A DNA stretch of 15,869 nucleotides from Syntrophomonas sp. UBA4807. Its GTDB lineage: Bacteria; Bacillota; Syntrophomonadia; Syntrophomonadales; Syntrophomonadaceae. Location: NCBI GenBank assembly GCA_002402575.1, contig DHGD01000028.1, forward strand, positions 8,324 through 24,192, given 5' to 3'. A model generated the notes under the pieces. The model saw nothing but the letters and a program-made list of their open reading frames with translations. It was not told the origin of the DNA and ran no database searches. Shown here in pieces: positions 12,934-15,869 of this stretch. The translations under genes were made by a program, and so were the position numbers. Numbering within the stretch: the stretch's first letter is position 1; the number at the start of each line of letters is the position of its first letter.

Positions 12934-13719
12934 TTAATTTCCCAGGTTAAACAGGCGGGAGGTGTTGAGACTGGTTTGATAGGCGATTTCGGCCAGGCTC
13001 TTCTGCCTTAATTGGGCTAATTTCTCAGCCACATGCAAGGTGTTGGCGGGTTCATTGCGTTTGCCCCGCACCGGTTCAGGGGCCAGATAAGGGCAGTCGG
13101 TTTCAACGAGGATCCGCTCCAGGGTGACGCGTGAAGCCACTTCAACCGCCTTATGGGCATTCTTATAGGTTAAGGGCCCCGCAAAGGAGATATAGAAACC
13201 TTCTTTCATCAGATCTATGGCCATGGGCAGATGGCCGGAATAACAATGCATTACCCCCTGATTGCGGCCGGCCTTTTCTTTCTTGACTATATCCATTACC
13301 TCCTGGTGGGCATCGCGGTCGTGAATTACGATGGGTTTGTATAATTCCGCCGCTATCTTGATGTGCTCCACAAAGGCCTGGCGCTGCAGTTCTCGCGGGG
13401 AAAGGTCGCGGTAGAAGTCCAGCCCGGTCTCTCCAATGGCAACTACCTTGGGATCCCTGGCCAGGCTATACAGCTTGCTGATTACATCTGCGGTCAGAGT
13501 ATTGGCGTCATGGGGATGAACCCCGATAACCGCATATACCTGTTCATATTTCTGGGCTAATGCCACCGCCTCACGGGAAGTTTCATAATCATAGCCCACA
13601 CAGACTATTTTCCCAATACCCGCCGCCACAGCCCTCTGCATAACCTGCTCCAGGTCCTGGCTGAACTGCCGATCCTGCAAGTGGGCATGGCTGTCAATAA
13701 GCATTTCATGTTTTGGCAC
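12934..13719 (-). CDS. tatD: TatD-family metal-dependent deoxyribonuclease
   Basis: A 261-residue TIM-barrel hydrolase of the amidohydrolase superfamily; TatD proteins act as 3'-5' DNA exonucleases and AP endonucleases. Metal ligands are visible in order: DSHAHL (His11 and His13), GETGLDF (Glu96), IHDRDA (His132), MHCYSG (His157) and ETDCPYLAPEP (Asp207). The start is uncertain. GTG at 13719 is preferred because AGAGG lies 9 nt upstream; ATG at 13728 is too close to that ribosome site, and ATG at 13704 (giving MLIDSHAHL) is the other option. It follows metG by 55 bp, the conserved metG-tatD pair, and is probably co-transcribed with it. Confidence 0.94.
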   Translation of the reverse strand: MPKHEMLIDSHAHLQDRQFSQDLEQVMQRAVAAGIGKIVCVGYDYETSREAVALAQKYEQVYAVIGVHPHDANTLTADVISKLYSLARDPKVVAIGETGLDFYRDLSPRELQRQAFVEHIKIAAELYKPIVIHDRDAHQEVMDIVKKEKAGRNQGVMHCYSGHLPMAIDLMKEGFYISFAGPLTYKNAHKAVEVASRVTLERILVETDCPYLAPEPVRGKRNEPANTLHVAEKLAQLRQKSLAEIAYQTSLNTSRLFNLGN

Positions 13720-13774
13720 GCTAATCATCCTCTGGTTGCAGTTGTTAGTTAGAAATACGCTCTGGGGCGACGGG

Positions 13775-15727
13775 CTATTTGACCCGGCTGCCACTGGGTA
13801 GATCCTTATTGATCATCAACACTTCCAGGTGGTCGTCCCCTTCAGAAGAAGCGGCTAAAATCATGCCTTCCGACAGGGTGCCCCGCAGTTTGGTAGGAGT
13901 CAGATTGGCTAGAAGAACCACTTTCTTGCCAATAAGCTCTTCCGGCTGATAGGCTTTGGCAATGCCGGATACTACGGTATGCTGCTTTTCGCCTACCTGC
14001 AGTTTTAAAACCAGCAGTTTGTCGGCTTTTTCCATCTTACTACATTCCACTACTTCAGCCACACGGAGATCCAGCCGGGCAAAATCCTCAATAGTGATCA
14101 GCCCTTTATCCTCACTTTTGGGCTCCTTGTCAGCAACCGCTGCATTCTCAGCGGGGTTATGCTCTGTTGTCATATCTTCCACCAGGGTTTTTAAATCAAT
14201 GCGCGGGAATAATGCCGCTCCCTTGGAGACTGACATCGAGGCCGGTGTAAGCCCCCATTCTCCGGCTTGATTCCATTCAAGACGGGACGGGTCGGAAAAG
14301 ACCGGAAGCTGTTGATTGAGCCTCTCAGCCAGGGTAGGCATGGTGGGCGCCAGCAAAATAACCGCGATGCGAATGCTTTCCACTAAATTATAGAGCACCG
14401 TCCCCAGCCGGGGAAGACTGCCGGCATCCTTGGCCAGACGCCAGGGTTCGGTTTCGTCGATATATTTATTGGCTCTGGCCACCAGCTTCATTACCGCCTG
14501 AATATAGACAGAAAAATCCAGCCTGTCCAGTTTGGCGGTAGCTTCCTGGAAAGCTGTCCGTGCGGTCCCGCGCAGTTCCTCGTCAAGAGCTCCGGATTCA
14601 GTCGGAGCGGGAATTATCCCCTCAAAATATCTCTTCACCATGGCCGTAGTACGGCTGATCAGGTTGCCCAGATCATTGGCCAGATCTGAATTGATACGGG
14701 TGACCAGCATCTCCTCGGAATACATTCCATCCTGACCGAAACTGAGTTCTTTCACCAGAAAATAGCGCACTGCGTCCACCCCGTATTTGTTTACAAGGAC
14801 ACGCGGGTCCACCACATTGCCTTTGGATTTGGACATTTTCCCCCCTTCCAGCATTATCCAGCCATGGGCGAATACCGTTTTGGGCAGGGGCAGATCAAGG
14901 GCCATCAGCAAGGCGGGCCAAATGACGGCATGGAAACGAATGATATCTTTGGCCATGAGGTGTACATCGGCAGGCCAGAACTTCCTGAACTGCTGCTCAT
15001 CCTGTAGATAACCAATAGCACTAAGGTAATTGATTAGGGCGTCAAACCACACGTAAACCACATGTTTATTATTGAAAGGAACCGGAACGCCCCAGCTGAA
15101 AGTGGTGCGGGAAACACACAGATCCTCCAGCCCGCTTTTGATAAAACTGACGATCTCATTGCGGCGCGACTCGGGTTGAATAAATTCGGGATGTGACTCG
15201 ATATGCTCCAGCAGCCGCGGAGCATATTTGCCCATATTGAAAAAGTAGCTTTCCTCCTGAATCAATTCCACGCTCCGTCCGCAATCGGGACAATTCCCTT
15301 CCGCTAGCTGCCTCTCGGTAAAGAAGGTCTCGCAGGGGGTGCAGTACCAGCCTTCATATTGGGACAGAAAAATATCCCCCTGATCATAAACCCGCTGGAA
15401 TATTTGCTGAACTATCGCTTCGTGCCTTTTCTCCGTAGTTCTGATGAAATCGTTGTGGGTGATAAGCATAGTGTCCCACAGGGATTTAATGCTAGCTACG
15501 ATTTGGTCCACATAAGCCTGTGGTTCTTTGCCGTTTTCTCGTGCGGCTTTTTCTATTTTCTGTCCATGCTCATCGGCGCCGGTGAGGTAGAATACCTCGT
15601 AACCCTGCATTCTCTTGAAGCGGGCTATACAGTCGGCTGCCACCGTAGTGTAGGCATGCCCGATGTGTAGATTGTCACTGGGATAATAAATGGGCGTGGT
15701 AATGTAGAAATGGTTCCTCTCTGACAA
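13775..15727 (-). CDS. metG: Methionyl-tRNA synthetase with C-terminal tRNA-binding domain
   Basis: Charges tRNA-Met (initiator and elongator) with methionine. The 650-residue class I synthetase has HIGH at 21-24, the TGADEHGQK motif at 50-58, a zinc knuckle with CTPC at 130-133 and CPDC at 147-150, KMSKS at 298-302, a helical anticodon-binding domain (about 340-470), and after a charged linker a C-terminal OB-fold (about 545-650) with FARLDLRVAEVVE, as in the dimer-forming MetG type. The start is TTG at 15727 with AGGAGG 7 nt upstream. tatD follows downstream. I see no T-box or S-box in the 142 bases of leader available. Confidence 0.98.
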   Translation of the reverse strand: MSERNHFYITTPIYYPSDNLHIGHAYTTVAADCIARFKRMQGYEVFYLTGADEHGQKIEKAARENGKEPQAYVDQIVASIKSLWDTMLITHNDFIRTTEKRHEAIVQQIFQRVYDQGDIFLSQYEGWYCTPCETFFTERQLAEGNCPDCGRSVELIQEESYFFNMGKYAPRLLEHIESHPEFIQPESRRNEIVSFIKSGLEDLCVSRTTFSWGVPVPFNNKHVVYVWFDALINYLSAIGYLQDEQQFRKFWPADVHLMAKDIIRFHAVIWPALLMALDLPLPKTVFAHGWIMLEGGKMSKSKGNVVDPRVLVNKYGVDAVRYFLVKELSFGQDGMYSEEMLVTRINSDLANDLGNLISRTTAMVKRYFEGIIPAPTESGALDEELRGTARTAFQEATAKLDRLDFSVYIQAVMKLVARANKYIDETEPWRLAKDAGSLPRLGTVLYNLVESIRIAVILLAPTMPTLAERLNQQLPVFSDPSRLEWNQAGEWGLTPASMSVSKGAALFPRIDLKTLVEDMTTEHNPAENAAVADKEPKSEDKGLITIEDFARLDLRVAEVVECSKMEKADKLLVLKLQVGEKQHTVVSGIAKAYQPEELIGKKVVLLANLTPTKLRGTLSEGMILAASSEGDDHLEVLMINKDLPSGSRVK

Positions 15728-15788
15728 CTTGGACCCTCCTGTCTGTTTTCCGCATCCCCAATCAGTTTAAGCAATTTTTTGCCAAAAC

Positions 15789-15827
15789 AGCGGTTTCCCG
15801 CTTATTCCCAAAACTGCCCAGAGCGGG
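15789..15827 (-). other. Two mutually exclusive stems in the metG leader
   Basis: On the minus strand AGCGG-GAAA-CCGCT can fold as a short tetraloop hairpin (15789-15802). Its first arm can instead pair with an upstream CCCGCT (15822-15827). The short hairpin is followed by GTTTTGG, a poor T-run. This could be a modest attenuator or chance. A TGGTAAACT at 15841-15849 resembles an extended -10 and could be the metG promoter, without a clear -35. Confidence 0.25.
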
Positions 15828-15869
15828 TTGCGTCTCCTATAGTTTACCACACTATTGAAAATGTTAGTC

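Noticed and set aside
12829..13011. Small plus-strand frame at the tatD 3' end
   Set aside because: Weak ribosome site, partly antisense to tatD, no recognisable family.
15728..15869. T-box or SAM riboswitch upstream of metG
   Set aside because: No T-box sequence, specifier stem or S-box core seen in the 142 bases available; the leader may continue beyond the window.
1..15869. CRISPR array, tRNA, rRNA, transposon or prophage signals
   Set aside because: No spaced repeats, tRNA-like folds, transposase motifs or terminal inverted repeats were noticed.

Overview
The window is a gene-dense, entirely minus-strand stretch from a spore-forming, low-to-mid GC Firmicute. SpoIIR, Veg, a YabE-type 3D-domain protein and a YhcN/YlaJ-like lipoprotein all point to an endospore former. 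The sequence styles suggest class Clostridia; a Syntrophomonas- or Peptococcaceae-like lineage is my guess, not something I can demonstrate. Strong AGGAGG-type ribosome sites and frequent TTG/GTG starts fit this.

The backbone matches the origin-proximal block known from Bacillus subtilis (metS-tatD-yabE-rnmV-ksgA-yabG-veg-sspF-ispE-purR-yabJ-spoVG-glmU-prs-ctc-pth), with several positions replaced. In transcription order (right to left): metG and tatD (translation and nucleic-acid maintenance); a G5/3D-domain cell-wall protein with its own sigma-A promoter and terminator; a sporulation lipoprotein where rnmV would be; rsmA directly abutting a YkuK-type RNase H-like gene; then veg, driven by two near-consensus tandem promoters and closed by a strong terminator.

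Between veg and ispE lies the clade-specific part (about 5.2-9.1 kb). It holds two single-gene units whose products share an unrecognised N-terminal module, each ended by its own terminator and the smaller preceded by a sigma-K-like promoter match. Next come a 73-residue unknown, a patatin-like phospholipase, a 55-residue ribbon-helix-helix regulator and spoIIR. This is the most likely place for undescribed, probably sporulation-related biology.

The left third is envelope and nucleotide-precursor metabolism: ispE (isoprenoid precursor), overlapped by a FadR-type GntR regulator in the place of purR, an uncharacterised nucleotidyltransferase-like protein, glmU (UDP-GlcNAc) overlapping prs (PRPP) by 4 bp, and the first codons of pth at the left edge. 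No tRNA, rRNA, CRISPR or insertion sequence was seen. After annotation no gene-free gap exceeds 300 bases.
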